From Haloarcula sebkhae (GTDB lineage: Archaea > Halobacteriota > Halobacteria > Halobacteriales > Haloarculaceae): 64,000 nucleotides of DNA. The notes below the pieces were generated by a model. It saw only the letters and a program-made list of their open reading frames with translations. It searched no databases and was not told where the DNA came from. Location of the stretch: the NCBI RefSeq assembly GCF_014647415.1, contig NZ_BMPD01000003.1, positions 457,888 through 521,887 on the forward strand, read 5' to 3'. The translations under genes were made by a program, and so were the position numbers. Each line of letters begins with the position of its first letter. Positions within the stretch are counted from its first letter, which is position 1. Positions 55,678-64,000 of the stretch are shown here, in pieces.

Positions 55678-56817
55678 ATGGCACAACTCACACTGGACGA
55701 GGTAACGAAGACGTTCCAAGACGACGACGGCGAAATCATCGCGGTTGACGAGGTATCGGTTGACATCGAGGACGGCGAGTTTCTCTGTGTCGTCGGCCCA
55801 TCGGGCTGTGGGAAATCGACGACGCTGCGGATGATCGCCGGGCTTGAAGACATCACGCGCGGGGAAATCAGACTGGACGGCCAGATCATCAACGACCAGC
55901 CGCCGGCCCGCCGGAACGTGGCCATGGTGTTCCAGTCCTACGCCCTGTACCCACACATGACCGTTCGAGAGAACATGGCGTTCGGGCTGGAGGAGTCGAC
56001 GGACATGCCCGACGACGAGATCAACGAGCGCGTCGAGCAGGCCTGCAAGGACATGGGCATCTTCGAACTCATCGATCGCAAGCCTGGCGAACTCTCCGGC
56101 GGCCAGCAACAGCGCGTGGCGCTGGGCCGCGCTATCGTCCGGGACCCTGAAGTGTTCCTGATGGACGAGCCGCTGGCGAACCTGGACGCAAAACTCAAAG
56201 CCGAGATGCGGACCGAACTCCAGGAGCTTCAGCATGACCTCGACGTGACGACGGTGTACGTCACCCACGACCAGACAGAGGCGATGACGATGTCCGACCG
56301 CATCGCAATCCTCAACGACGGCGTCCTCCAGCAATGTGCGACGCCGCTTGAGTGTTACCACGAGCCGAACAACCTCTTCGTCGCCGGCTTCATCGGCGAG
56401 CCGTCGATGAACTTCTTCCCGACGACGCTGGAGGGGTCGACGCTCAAGGGCGAGTGGTTCGAGTACGAACTCAGCGACGAGACGGTCGCCGCTGTCGAGG
56501 GGACGACCGACATTACTCTCGGCATCAGACCCGAAGACATCGAGTTCGTCCAGAGCGACACCCGTTCGAACGTGTTCGACTCGACTGTCCACGTCGTCGA
56601 ACCACGCGGGAACGAGAACACGGCCCACCTGCAGTTCGACGAGTCGATGGATGATCAGTTCATCGCGACGGTCGGCGGGATGAAACAGCTTAAATCCGGC
56701 CAGCGCGTCAAGGTTCGATTCCCCGAAAACGCCATCCACCTCTTCGATACGGCCAGCGGAGAGGCCATCCGGAACCGCACGCTCGACGAGATCGAAACGG
56801 TCGAATCAGTCGTCTGA
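55678..56817 (+). CDS. ABC transporter ATPase, MalK/UgpC-type
   Basis: A 379-residue ATPase with Walker A GPSGCGKST (about residues 40-48), signature LSGGQQQRVALGR, Walker B VFLMDEPLANLD and H-loop THD in order. A C-terminal TOBE/MOI-like extension (about residues 240-379) is typical of CUT1 ATPases. It energises the two permeases. No binding protein accompanies it. Confidence 0.93.
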   Translation: MAQLTLDEVTKTFQDDDGEIIAVDEVSVDIEDGEFLCVVGPSGCGKSTTLRMIAGLEDITRGEIRLDGQIINDQPPARRNVAMVFQSYALYPHMTVRENMAFGLEESTDMPDDEINERVEQACKDMGIFELIDRKPGELSGGQQQRVALGRAIVRDPEVFLMDEPLANLDAKLKAEMRTELQELQHDLDVTTVYVTHDQTEAMTMSDRIAILNDGVLQQCATPLECYHEPNNLFVAGFIGEPSMNFFPTTLEGSTLKGEWFEYELSDETVAAVEGTTDITLGIRPEDIEFVQSDTRSNVFDSTVHVVEPRGNENTAHLQFDESMDDQFIATVGGMKQLKSGQRVKVRFPENAIHLFDTASGEAIRNRTLDEIETVESVV

Positions 56818-56874
56818 ACTGAAACCGTCGTGGCCGTCCTTATTCTGCTGTTGGTCGCTCGTGAGCGTCTGCTG

Positions 56875-57855
56875 TCACGCCCAACGGTCGAGTCCGGTCT
56901 GGACGACCGAGTCGTCAATACGTTCGAACCCGCGAGCGACCTCGTCGGCGTCGACCTCCCACTGCTCGGTGACGAACGCACGGGCGGCATCGATGTCCGG
57001 CTCGATGCTGTCCGGGATCTCGTAGTCGTCGGTGGCCGCGGGGTCGAGAAACAGGTTCCGGATGCGGTCGGCGTGGTCGATGTGCTCCCCACGGGCCTCA
57101 AGCACCGCGTAGAGGTCGCCATGCTCGTGGAGGTCTTTGACGGCTGTTTTGGGGCCGATACCGGAGATTCCCTCGTTGAAGTCCGTCCCCATCAGAATCG
57201 CCGCGTCGACCAGTTGCTCCCAGGAGAGATCGTGTCGTTCAAGCGTGGCCTCAAAGTCCATCAGCTCGGGGTCGCCCTTCGACGTGATCTGCCGGAGCGT
57301 CATCGGCGCACCGAACAGGAGCGCGTCGTAGTCTTCAGTTCCGACGTAGTCTACGTCGCCCCGCCGGGCCATCACCGACGCCTGCCCCTCGCCTTCTGCC
57401 GGGGCGTCGACGATAGGGACGTCGAGTAGCGCAAGCAGGTCCCGTGTCGTGTCAACGATAGTGTCGGTCAGCCGCTGCGTGCGGGAGTCAAGCTTGGCGA
57501 CGCGGGTACTGTCGCCCGCTTCCCGGGCCGCCTCTAGTTCGGACTCATATTTCTCGCGTTGCTCGCGGCGCTTCTCGACCTCGTCGTCCTTGAGGTCCGT
57601 GACCGCACCGTCGAAGACGAACACCGGGGTGAGGTCGTGTTCGAAGAACTTCGGCAGGCCCTGCACGACCCCGATGAGGTTCGCCACCTCCTCACCGTTG
57701 CTGGTGGTGTACTTCGACTCGCTGGTGAACTTCACCGTCGTCGTCAGATAGCGATAGAGCCAGTTGTGGGCGTCCACGGCGACGACGCTCCCACCGAGCT
57801 CGTCGAATGACACGTCCGACAGGGCCGCGAGCGACCGCAAATCAGCGTTTCCCAT
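56875..57855 (-). CDS. fen: Flap endonuclease FEN-1
   Basis: A 326-residue structure-specific nuclease that removes 5' flaps in Okazaki-fragment maturation. Metal-binding acids appear in [33 protein letters not shown] and GTDFNEG. A helix-hairpin-helix (GIGPKTAVK) follows. The C-terminus QTGLDRWA is a PIP-box for PCNA. It is divergent from nothing nearby; the ABC ATPase ends 57 bp before its stop. Confidence 0.95.
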   Translation of the reverse strand: MGNADLRSLAALSDVSFDELGGSVVAVDAHNWLYRYLTTTVKFTSESKYTTSNGEEVANLIGVVQGLPKFFEHDLTPVFVFDGAVTDLKDDEVEKRREQREKYESELEAAREAGDSTRVAKLDSRTQRLTDTIVDTTRDLLALLDVPIVDAPAEGEGQASVMARRGDVDYVGTEDYDALLFGAPMTLRQITSKGDPELMDFEATLERHDLSWEQLVDAAILMGTDFNEGISGIGPKTAVKDLHEHGDLYAVLEARGEHIDHADRIRNLFLDPAATDDYEIPDSIEPDIDAARAFVTEQWEVDADEVARGFERIDDSVVQTGLDRWA

Positions 57856-57941
57856 TGGCAGGCCTTTGGCCGACAGCGGTTTGAATCTCTCGGAGACGAC
57901 GTATTACTCCGTGATGGCGCAGTCGGTTCCGGTCGGGCGAC

Positions 57942-58490
57942 TCAGGCGGTCCGTGCGGACGGCTGTTCGGCCCAGTCGTCGAGGACTGATGGCGGGTCGG
58001 CGTCGGCCTTCGCCGCGAGAAACGATTCCTCTTCCGGCGAGAGGTCGCGCTCTCGAAACAGGTCAAGCCCGTCCTGATACTGCTCGGTGCTACGGTCGCC
58101 CGGCCAGACGAGATCGAGTTCAGCCATCCCCGACTCCGCGCCGCTGAAACAGAACCCGGCCCGATAGGCGGCCTGATACGAAAACGGATTGTTGACGCCG
58201 ATGGACACGCGCTCGAAGCCCCGATCCGTGGCCCGTTCCCGGACGAACCGGAGGAGACGGGCACCGAGCCGGTCGCCCTGCCGGTCCTGCCGAACGGTGA
58301 TGTACCGGATACAGAGGGTATCCGCGTCTGTCCGGTCAGCATCGAACGCAGCCGCGGCCACGACCCCATCGTCCCCGACGACGGCCTTTCCGGTCGAGGT
58401 CATCACGAACTTGCCCGCATACGCGAACTGCTCGTGGTCCAACCGGAGCCGATGCCCGTCCTCGGGCCAGCCGAGCAGCGTGAACTCCAT
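57942..58490 (-). CDS. GNAT-type acetyltransferase
   Basis: A 182-residue protein beginning MEFTLLGWPEDGHRLRL. The GNAT acetyl-CoA region is DRQGDRLGARLLRFVRERATDRGF near residues 70-93, preceded by IRYITVRQ. The C-terminal 60 residues are charged. The acceptor is unknown. The start at 58490 is used because the in-frame extension reads through a region with no conservation. Confidence 0.75.
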   Translation of the reverse strand: MEFTLLGWPEDGHRLRLDHEQFAYAGKFVMTSTGKAVVGDDGVVAAAAFDADRTDADTLCIRYITVRQDRQGDRLGARLLRFVRERATDRGFERVSIGVNNPFSYQAAYRAGFCFSGAESGMAELDLVWPGDRSTEQYQDGLDLFRERDLSPEEESFLAAKADADPPSVLDDWAEQPSARTA

Positions 58491-58604
58491 AGTCAAACTG
58501 AATGGGTCGCCCACTGTAATCAGTACTGATCCCCGTTCCAGAGCACCAGCCGCCGTCGTCGTTGAATCCGGGAGAGCGAAGTGCCCGGAGCCGAAACTGC
58601 CTGT

Positions 58605-59018
58605 ATGAGCGTCTCGACGGTGGGGAACGGTCGTATCGAACTGTCCACTCGGACGGCACTGCTCGCTGTCGGCGACCTGCTGGCGATTGCCGTGTTCGTT
58701 GGCGTCGGCGAGGTGACCCACGGTATCAATCCGATACTCAATCCAGGTCGGTTCGCCGGGACGCTGACGCCCTTTTACGTCGGCTGGCTCCTCGTCGCGG
58801 GACTTGGAGGACTGTACACCGCTGGCGCGACCGCGACGATTCGGGCGGCTCTCGGCCGCACTATCGTGGGATGGGTACTAGCGGTCGGGATCGCGCAGGG
58901 GCTCCGATCGACGGCGGTGTTCCCCGGTAGTGCGGCGCTGACGTTCGCACTCGTCTCGGTGTTCGTTGGTGGGACGCTGCTGTTGCTCTGGCGGGGTGCG
59001 ATTGCAGTCGCAAAATAG
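58605..59018 (+). CDS. DUF3054 family membrane protein
   Basis: A 137-residue protein with four hydrophobic helices. The segments LLAVGDLLAIAVFVGVGEVTHG and PFYVGWLLVAGLGGLYTAGA are typical of DUF3054. Its function is unknown. The ATG at 58605 is chosen over an earlier in-frame ATG eight codons upstream. Confidence 0.75.
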   Translation: MSVSTVGNGRIELSTRTALLAVGDLLAIAVFVGVGEVTHGINPILNPGRFAGTLTPFYVGWLLVAGLGGLYTAGATATIRAALGRTIVGWVLAVGIAQGLRSTAVFPGSAALTFALVSVFVGGTLLLLWRGAIAVAK

Positions 59019-59047
59019 GCGGCCTGTAGCAGAGAGCTGGTGACGGA

Positions 59048-59215
59048 CTATCGCAGGTCGGCGACTTCGAGCGACTCTGTCGACTGAATCCATGCCTGAT
59101 GGTTCTCCCGGTCGTAAATTACGAACTCCTCATCCCCGATGTTCAGCTCGGCGTATCGTCGTTCTTGATCGTCGGTCGCGGCGTCCGTCGTGTTGTCCGT
59201 TGCGTTCGTGCTCAT
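59048..59215 (-). CDS. Small DUF7331-like protein
   Basis: A 55-residue acidic protein beginning MSTNATDNTTDAATDDQERRYAELNIGDEEF. The compact beta-like C-terminus (EEFVIYDRENHQAWIQST) recurs among haloarchaeal small proteins. Function is unknown. It is on the minus strand just after DUF3054. Confidence 0.65.
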   Translation of the reverse strand: MSTNATDNTTDAATDDQERRYAELNIGDEEFVIYDRENHQAWIQSTESLEVADLR

Positions 59216-59692
59216 TGTCTCGTTTGGAATCGATGTTCCGTTTTTCTCCGGTTCAATGTATTCTGGCGTACGTAATAAGCACATGGACCCAGTTATCATC
59301 GGAGAAAATAGACTCACTTACGACACCACGTATCCTCTAATCTAGTTCTCAAATTCTGAAAACGACTGTTTTGGTGGGTCCTATCCCGAGAAACGGAGAG
59401 TGGTTGCAGTGGTTCCGATATACCGGTTTGTAGCCACTTGATTTCATCTTTGTGGGAAGATAGCACAGTCTGCCTGTGATCGCGGGCCAGCGATAACAGG
59501 CCGTCCCCGTCCTTATATTGTGAACAAGTCACAAGTATTACCATATATAAATTTTTTGCCTCTATCCAACTCATAACTTATGAAAATGTTACTTAACGGC
59601 TACTGAGTAAATTTGCAGTGGCCATTACGTATATTATGCCGTATTTTAGGGAAACATTCATATACCCCTCCACCGTAGAATAATTCATACTT
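59216..59692. other. AT-rich gene-free stretch with a strong hairpin
   Basis: These 477 bases are clearly richer in A and T than the flanks and no convincing gene is seen; an 86-codon minus-strand frame at 59314-59574 has no recognisable family. It holds several TATA-like elements (near 59542-59552 and 59657-59664) and a long hairpin at 59472-59501. The right-hand part is the promoter for the small membrane protein gene. Confidence 0.55.
59472..59501. repeat. Strong hairpin in the AT-rich gap
   Basis: GCCTGT (59472-59477) pairs with ACAGGC (59496-59501) and ATCGC (59479-59483) with GCGAT (59490-59494), with one opposed mismatch between and a 6-nt loop (59484-59489). Eleven of twelve possible pairs form, in a local context of low GC. 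It may be part of a non-coding RNA or a protein-binding site. Confidence 0.45.
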
Positions 59693-59926
59693 ATGACGGG
59701 TTATTACGACATCATTCTCGGACTCATTCCGCTCGCCATGGCCGGCATCACCGCAACTCTGTTCGTTGCCGGCTTCGAACTGACGACGGCGATTCCGATG
59801 GCTTCTGTCGTAACAGTCGGTCTCATCGGCCATGCGATGTTCGTCCGTGCCCCCGTCGACCCGGTTCCGAACGACGCGTCGACTCAGCAGGGCGCGCAGT
59901 CGGACCCGCTACAGACTGCGGACTGA
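59693..59926 (+). CDS. Small membrane protein, unknown
   Basis: A 77-residue protein with two hydrophobic helices (about 6-26 and 32-50) and a soluble Pro/Asp-rich tail. No family is recognised. A TATA-like element about 30 bp upstream of the ATG supports expression. Confidence 0.6.
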   Translation: MTGYYDIILGLIPLAMAGITATLFVAGFELTTAIPMASVVTVGLIGHAMFVRAPVDPVPNDASTQQGAQSDPLQTAD

Positions 59927-60041
59927 GTGCTGTCCCACCCGTCTACTTTCCTGTTTTCGATAGATATCCAGTGACCGGTCCCGGGTCGAACAGATTGGCA
60001 CTGTCGGGCAGTATAAGAGTCGCTCGCCCAAACGACGGAGT

Positions 60042-61049
60042 ATGACGACAGATGCGACAGCGCTGTTCTTGCAGAGTGACGAGGTCGCCGACCTCGCTGA
60101 ACCCACCGAGTACGTCGACGCCGTCAGAGAGGGGTATCGCCAGCGTGGCGAGGGTGCCCCGGCGACGCCCAGAACAACGCTGTTCTCGGACGAGCCCGCC
60201 GGCATGTTGACGGGCTATCTCGCGATTCTTCCCGACACCGGTGCGATGGGCGGGTACACCTACGCGGCCGGTTTCAGCGGGCAAGACGCACACTTCACGC
60301 TCCCGATATTCGACTCCGACAGCGGCGACCCGCTCGCTGTCCTCGACGGTGCGAGCATGAACCCGCACAAGACCGGCGCGGCCGGGGCGGTCGGTGTCGA
60401 CGCACTGGCCCGCCGTGACGCCAGCGACCTCGCAGTAATCGGCAGCGGCGCACAGGCCCGCGGCCAGGTCCGTGCGACGGCGACAGTCCGTGATTTCGAT
60501 CGTATCGAAGTGTACTCTCCGACGGCCAGTAGCCGGGAGTCCTTCGCCGCGGAGATGAACGATGCGCTGGACCCGACAGTGGCTGCCGTCGCGTCCCCGT
60601 CCGCAGCAATCGAGGGTTCCGATGTCGTTATCACGGCGACCAGTGCGAGCGAACCGGTGTTCGACGGCGATCTGCTCGAACCGGGAACCCACGTGACTGC
60701 GATGGGCCAGTACCACCCCGAGAAGAACGAACTGGACGCGACGACGATCGAACGCGCCACGTACGTTCCGGACCTGCGCGAGCGGGTGACACAGGACGCC
60801 GGGTCGTTCATCAACGCCCTCGATGCGGGCGTCATCGACGAGGACCACGTCCACGCCGAGCTAGGTGATATTGTCGCCGGCAACGCACCCGGGCGGCAGT
60901 CTCCCGAGGAGATTACGGTCTTCGACTCCGGCGGCACGGCCATCGAAACCGTCGCTGCGGGCCACATGTTGTACGAGCGGGCGAAGGCCGAGGGCCGCGG
61001 TGAGGAGATCGATTTCGCGCCCGCGAGCAAAGCCCTGACTGGGCGGTAA
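60042..61049 (+). CDS. Ornithine cyclodeaminase/mu-crystallin family enzyme
   Basis: A 335-residue NAD(P)-binding enzyme. The Rossmann segment VIGSGAQARGQVRATATVRD (about residues 130-149) and ITVFDSGGTAIETVAAG near the C-terminus are typical. The family includes ornithine cyclodeaminase, alanine dehydrogenase and ketimine reductase; which one cannot be decided. The GAQ in place of GTQ is usual. Confidence 0.88.
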   Translation: MTTDATALFLQSDEVADLAEPTEYVDAVREGYRQRGEGAPATPRTTLFSDEPAGMLTGYLAILPDTGAMGGYTYAAGFSGQDAHFTLPIFDSDSGDPLAVLDGASMNPHKTGAAGAVGVDALARRDASDLAVIGSGAQARGQVRATATVRDFDRIEVYSPTASSRESFAAEMNDALDPTVAAVASPSAAIEGSDVVITATSASEPVFDGDLLEPGTHVTAMGQYHPEKNELDATTIERATYVPDLRERVTQDAGSFINALDAGVIDEDHVHAELGDIVAGNAPGRQSPEEITVFDSGGTAIETVAAGHMLYERAKAEGRGEEIDFAPASKALTGR

Positions 61050-61067
61050 CGGTCGCTGGAACGCCGA

Positions 61068-62180
61068 TTAGAGGTACGGTCCGAGACCGAGGGCGTCGAT
61101 CAGACTGATACCGGCGGCGAGCGCGCCGACGATGTAGCCGGCGATAGTTCCACCGTTCAAAAGCGGGAGTCCTGCGTGCGCGCGCCCCTTCAGAACCATC
61201 CAGAGCAGTATCGCCAGGCCGACGTAGGACCCGATCATCGCGGTCAGCGCCGGCAACGGGACGCCGAATACCGACAGTACGTCCGACGAGGCGAAGAACG
61301 CGGCGCTGGCGACAAGTATCGACGGGATGATGGCGTCACCGAGACCGATAAACAGCGCATCGCGCTCTAGCGGGTCGGCATGAACGTCAGCACTTTCGTC
61401 TGCTTTGCCAGTCTCTGTCGCTTCGTCGGAACGTTCCGCTGGCTGGCTCCCATCCGCAACTGCCGGACCGTCCGCGTCGGCTCCGGATCCTGTGGTCGCC
61501 GGCTCCTCGGTCGCGTCGTCCGCTGCTGGGGAACCGTCGCTCGTCTCGTCTTCTGCCGTCGGGTCCGGCGCCGTTGCGTCGAGATACGAGTACGACAGCG
61601 TCATCGGGATCACGAGGACGACGGGGACCTTGAGGTCCATGACGCCCGAGGCCAGCGTGAGCATGTGCTCAGTCCCGTAGACGCTGATCGCATCGTACAC
61701 GGCGAGGACTGTCAACAGGACGAGCGCCGGCAACACCCCGAAACTGATACCGAACAGGCCGGCGGCGGTAGCTCCCATCACGGCACCGGCGCTGTCGATG
61801 ACGTACCACTCGGGATAGATCAGCAGCGCCGTCCCCAGACCCAGCGCTAACAGGACGGCGACGACGTTGAGGCCGGCGAACGTGAACACCGGCGGCACCA
61901 GCACCTGAAACACGTACAGAGAGAGCCAGGCCGCTGAGAAGACGATGAGCCCGCGAATGAGCTGATCCACGTCGTAGCGGAAGGCAAGCAACATAACCAC
62001 CGTCGCGACCAGAATCGCCCCGATGTACATGAGGCTGTTCGTGGGGTCAGACGGGTCCTCGACGGCCTGGTAGCCAGCCGATTCGAAGGGCTGGACTAGC
62101 GCCAGCGCGCCGAGCTGGACGAACAGGAAGATACCAGCGATGAGGCCACACCCGCCGAGGATTCGCCACCGTCGCTCCAT
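61068..62180 (-). CDS. Presenilin-type intramembrane aspartyl protease
   Basis: A 370-residue protease with about nine membrane helices. The catalytic aspartates are D163 in VYDAISVYGT and D282 in FIGLGDAIIP; the PAL-type segment GLPLLNGG is at residues 337-344. A long acidic, Ala/Ser/Thr-rich loop (about 201-273) lies between the catalytic halves. The ATG at 62180 is preferred over one two codons upstream. It follows GAR1 by 75 bp on the same strand. Confidence 0.9.
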   Translation of the reverse strand: MERRWRILGGCGLIAGIFLFVQLGALALVQPFESAGYQAVEDPSDPTNSLMYIGAILVATVVMLLAFRYDVDQLIRGLIVFSAAWLSLYVFQVLVPPVFTFAGLNVVAVLLALGLGTALLIYPEWYVIDSAGAVMGATAAGLFGISFGVLPALVLLTVLAVYDAISVYGTEHMLTLASGVMDLKVPVVLVIPMTLSYSYLDATAPDPTAEDETSDGSPAADDATEEPATTGSGADADGPAVADGSQPAERSDEATETGKADESADVHADPLERDALFIGLGDAIIPSILVASAAFFASSDVLSVFGVPLPALTAMIGSYVGLAILLWMVLKGRAHAGLPLLNGGTIAGYIVGALAAGISLIDALGLGPYL

Positions 62181-62255
62181 GCACACACGTCCTGCAGGAA
62201 CCGGTTTGAGCGTTACGAAGCAGAGGTGGACAGGCGTCAGCGGTTCGGAGGACTG

Positions 62256-62483
62256 TTACCGCGCGTACAGGACCGTGCCGACCAGCGCCGGGAGATGCAC
62301 GCTGTCGTTCGGCGAGACTGCGAGGTACGGGCGCTCGACCGGACCGAACACGTCGACGACGGAGCCAACCGTCTGGAGTTCCTCGTCTACCACGTCGGTC
62401 CCCACAGCCGCGTACTCGTCGTCGGGCGCCCGAACGACGGCCAGTCCCTGTGCGACCCGCGAGACAGTGCCGATGCGTTTCAT
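62256..62483 (-). CDS. gar1: H/ACA snoRNP protein GAR1
   Basis: A 75-residue small beta-barrel subunit of the box H/ACA pseudouridylation complex. The core [34 protein letters not shown] pattern (residues about 28-57) is family-typical. It starts at the SRP19 stop with a 4-bp ATGA overlap. Confidence 0.85.
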   Translation of the reverse strand: MKRIGTVSRVAQGLAVVRAPDDEYAAVGTDVVDEELQTVGSVVDVFGPVERPYLAVSPNDSVHLPALVGTVLYAR

Positions 62484-62758
62484 TCACGGAGCGCCTGCAT
62501 ATAGGCCGCCACGGCCCCAAGCAGGTCGCTTTTCGTCGCATCGTCCGCGTCCTTGACGACGACTCGCCCGCGGGCCTCGTACTCGCGTGGATACGTCTTG
62601 TCCCGTTCGATGACTGCGTCGTAACCGACCTGCTGGACGGCCTTGGCGATCTCGTCGACAGTCGGCTCTTCGACGGCCAGATCAAGTGACACGCGACGCC
62701 CGTCGCTGCGCGAGTGGTTGGCGTCGAGTGCCACCGGCCAGATAACGTTCTCGACCAT
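62480..62758 (-). CDS. srp19: Signal recognition particle SRP19
   Basis: A 92-residue RNA-binding protein that stabilises 7S RNA for SRP54 binding. It begins [17 protein letters not shown], with [18 protein letters not shown] and [13 protein letters not shown] segments as in archaeal SRP19. A TATATA box near 62780-62786 lies about 25 bp before the ATG, consistent with leaderless transcription of an SRP19-GAR1-presenilin set. An upstream in-frame ATG is rejected because it lies ahead of that promoter. Confidence 0.9.
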   Translation of the reverse strand: MVENVIWPVALDANHSRSDGRRVSLDLAVEEPTVDEIAKAVQQVGYDAVIERDKTYPREYEARGRVVVKDADDATKSDLLGAVAAYMQALRE

Positions 62759-62779
62759 ACCGGGAGTGGCCGCCCGTGG

Positions 62780-62786
62780 CATATAT
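62780..62786 (-). promoter_or_regulatory. TATA box of srp19-gar1
   Basis: CATATATG on the minus strand, about 25 bp before the ATG at 62758. Confidence 0.5.
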
Positions 62787-62880
62787 GGGTTATCGTCACC
62801 GTCGATAGGAGATGAAATGATAATTAGATTAAATATATGAAGAATCAAGCTTACATACCTCTGTAATCTATCCGTGGCAT

Positions 62881-63657
62881 ATGGTAAAGAAAGGGTTACT
62901 CGCTATCGCCGCCGTGGTGCTCCTCGTAGTTTTAGGGACAGGAGTCCTTATCGGAGCACAGTTTGCGGGCGGGACAGCGGATACGCCGACACAGACAGCC
63001 AATTCACAGAGCGACGACGGCGGCGGCGGTAATGGCGGTAGTTCAACGGCGACGGCAACGTCCGGTAACAGTACGACGCCAACACCAACGGCGGAACCAA
63101 ACGGAACAGTGACCGAGACAGCGACCCCACAGCAGGAGTCGATCCCGGCACGGAAGTTCAACGAACAGAACGTCTCGAACTACATCCGGCAGTTCCTCAA
63201 CGAGGAACGCGAGGCCGCAGATGTCCCGCCGTTCGAATCGGGACTTCGGACAGAAGAGGACCTCAACGAGATGGCAAAGAACCACAGCGAGCAGATGGCC
63301 ATCGAAGGGAATGCGATCCACAAGATCGACGGCGTCTCCAGTAAAGACCGGTACGAAGACACCGGCCTCTACGACCGGTGTACGTTCGACTCTGCAGAGG
63401 GCGAGTACATCGAGCAGCCGGATCGAAACCGGTTTGAGGCAGTTGAGATGACAGTCGCCGGCCAGATGTACGAGGAGAACGGCGAGGAACTGTTCCACGC
63501 CACCGACAAGGAAGTCGCCAGAAAAATCGTCGATGACTGGATGGCGTGGCCGGACTACCGCGAACGACTTACGCTCCGCAACGCCAATCTCGTCGGCATC
63601 GGCGTGGAGATAACCGCTACTGGCAACGTGTACGCGACTGCCAACATCTGCGGCTAA
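62881..63657 (+). CDS. Secreted CAP-domain protein
   Basis: A 258-residue protein with an N-terminal signal/anchor helix (about 5-28), a Thr/Gly/Ser-rich low-complexity linker (about 29-85), and a CAP/SCP-like domain (about 92-258). CAP features include the His in [10 protein letters not shown], the [23 protein letters not shown] helix and the GIGVEIT ending. A second His is in the IHKIDGVSS segment. CAP domains are exported; a role in defence or binding of small ligands is not shown here. Confidence 0.85.
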   Translation: MVKKGLLAIAAVVLLVVLGTGVLIGAQFAGGTADTPTQTANSQSDDGGGGNGGSSTATATSGNSTTPTPTAEPNGTVTETATPQQESIPARKFNEQNVSNYIRQFLNEEREAADVPPFESGLRTEEDLNEMAKNHSEQMAIEGNAIHKIDGVSSKDRYEDTGLYDRCTFDSAEGEYIEQPDRNRFEAVEMTVAGQMYEENGEELFHATDKEVARKIVDDWMAWPDYRERLTLRNANLVGIGVEITATGNVYATANICG

Positions 63658-63950
63658 CGGCTGGACGGGCGTACCGAGACACTGACAGCGGGGTCGTTTG
63701 TGAGCGCTGTGTGCTGCCACTGCCCCACACCTCTGTCTAAGCTCTACATTTCCCAAACGAACAGTGCCGTCGGTACCTCGCTACTCTCTGTGGCGACCCG
63801 TTCGGAAACCGCTGGGGGCAGTACTCGATCAATCAACGGAACTCCACTAATACTGTCTCCTGTGGCTAAGCCGGGTGCAGCCGTCATACCTCTCACAAAA
63901 CACTTACATAAGCCATTTTACGGCACTGTCTAGTTGAGCGAGTTTGAGAA
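63658..63950. other. Gene-free right-end stretch
   Basis: No convincing gene is seen. The run GGCACTGTCTAGTTGAGC near 63922-63939 is reminiscent of insertion-element ends, but only one end is in the window, so no element is called. Confidence 0.4.
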
Positions 63951-64000
63951 GTGAGCAGGCCGTTGCGAGAACTGTTCATGGAACTCGCAGACCTGCTCAG
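63951..64000 (+). CDS. Possible start of a truncated gene at the window edge
   Basis: A GTG at 63951 opens a frame beginning VSRPLRELFMELADLL that runs off the right edge. Sixteen codons are too few to recognise a family; with the terminal-repeat-like sequence just upstream it could be a transposase start. The edge prevents a decision. Confidence 0.2.
   Translation, partial: MSRPLRELFMELADLL

Noticed and set aside
59314..59574. An 86-codon minus-strand frame in the AT-rich gap
   Set aside because: No recognisable family, base use unlike neighbours, and it runs through the hairpin.
1..64000. tRNA genes, rRNA genes and CRISPR arrays
   Set aside because: I looked for GTTCGAATC-type T-loops outside coding frames, rRNA-like segments and regularly spaced repeats, and saw none. 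A tRNAscan or CRISPR search would be decisive.

Overview
The window is haloarchaeal chromosomal DNA, most like Haloarcula. The evidence is high GC with strongly acidic proteins, a TFB with zinc ribbon, a PAN proteasomal ATPase, FEN-1 with a PIP box, GatE, SRP19, GAR1, a Pilin_N-type pilin, a sensory rhodopsin II/transducer pair, and many promoters whose TATA-like box lies about 25-30 bp before the start codon (leaderless transcripts). This is from recognition alone; no database search was possible. I found no rRNA, tRNA, CRISPR array or complete insertion sequence.

Layout. 1-4.5 kb: a phosphoribosyltransferase cut by the window edge, a polytopic membrane protein coupled to a secreted protein, a 0.4-kb gap with nested inverted repeats, a membrane-anchored winged-helix regulator and a type IV pilin. 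4.7-12.7 kb: a nine-gene, mostly overlapping Mrp-type cation/proton antiporter operon on the minus strand (E with an N-terminal Usp domain, F, G, a split MrpA C-terminus, B, C and three MrpD/NuoL-like subunits). 12.8-20.6 kb: CoaBC, a four-gene DUF58/DUF4129 membrane cluster without a visible MoxR, HtpX, and a reduced thioredoxin-reductase-like flavoprotein. 20.8-26.1 kb: PAN, DUF420, HD phosphohydrolase, amidohydrolase, SHOCT and UspA genes on the plus strand. 26.1-31.7 kb: the biotin-dependent acyl-CoA carboxylase locus (birA, pccA, pccX, pccB), then a divergent UDG-superfamily gene. 31.8-37.6 kb: a FilR1-type regulator divergent from an EamA exporter that has its own leader peptide, a small membrane protein, an NSS-family transporter, an SDR and a quinone oxidoreductase. 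37.9-44 kb: HtrII-SRII, TFB, a Cys-rich protein and TrmJ. 44-53 kb: a Bat-type sensor/regulator, small haloarchaeal proteins, GatE, a lipoprotein, a GNAT and fumarase. 53-57 kb: a carbohydrate-type ABC transporter lacking its binding-protein gene. 57-64 kb: FEN-1, a GNAT, DUF3054, an AT-rich gap, an ornithine-cyclodeaminase-like enzyme, an SRP19-GAR1-presenilin gene set and a CAP-domain protein.

Linked functions are clearest in four places. The antiporter operon exchanges monovalent cations for protons at the membrane. The carboxylase genes sit with the ligase that biotinylates them. The photoreceptor is followed by nothing and preceded by its transducer at a 2-nt gap. The SRP19-GAR1 genes lie upstream of an intramembrane protease.

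I did not find a complete, clearly new system. The most interesting leads are a valine-rich leader peptide coupled to the EamA transporter, paired loss of both extracellular-gate residues in the NSS transporter, an ABC operon whose promoter leads into a nine-codon Tat-like stub, complementary loss of conserved lysines among the three antiporter subunits, dyads over two promoters, and a strong hairpin in an AT-rich gene-free stretch.
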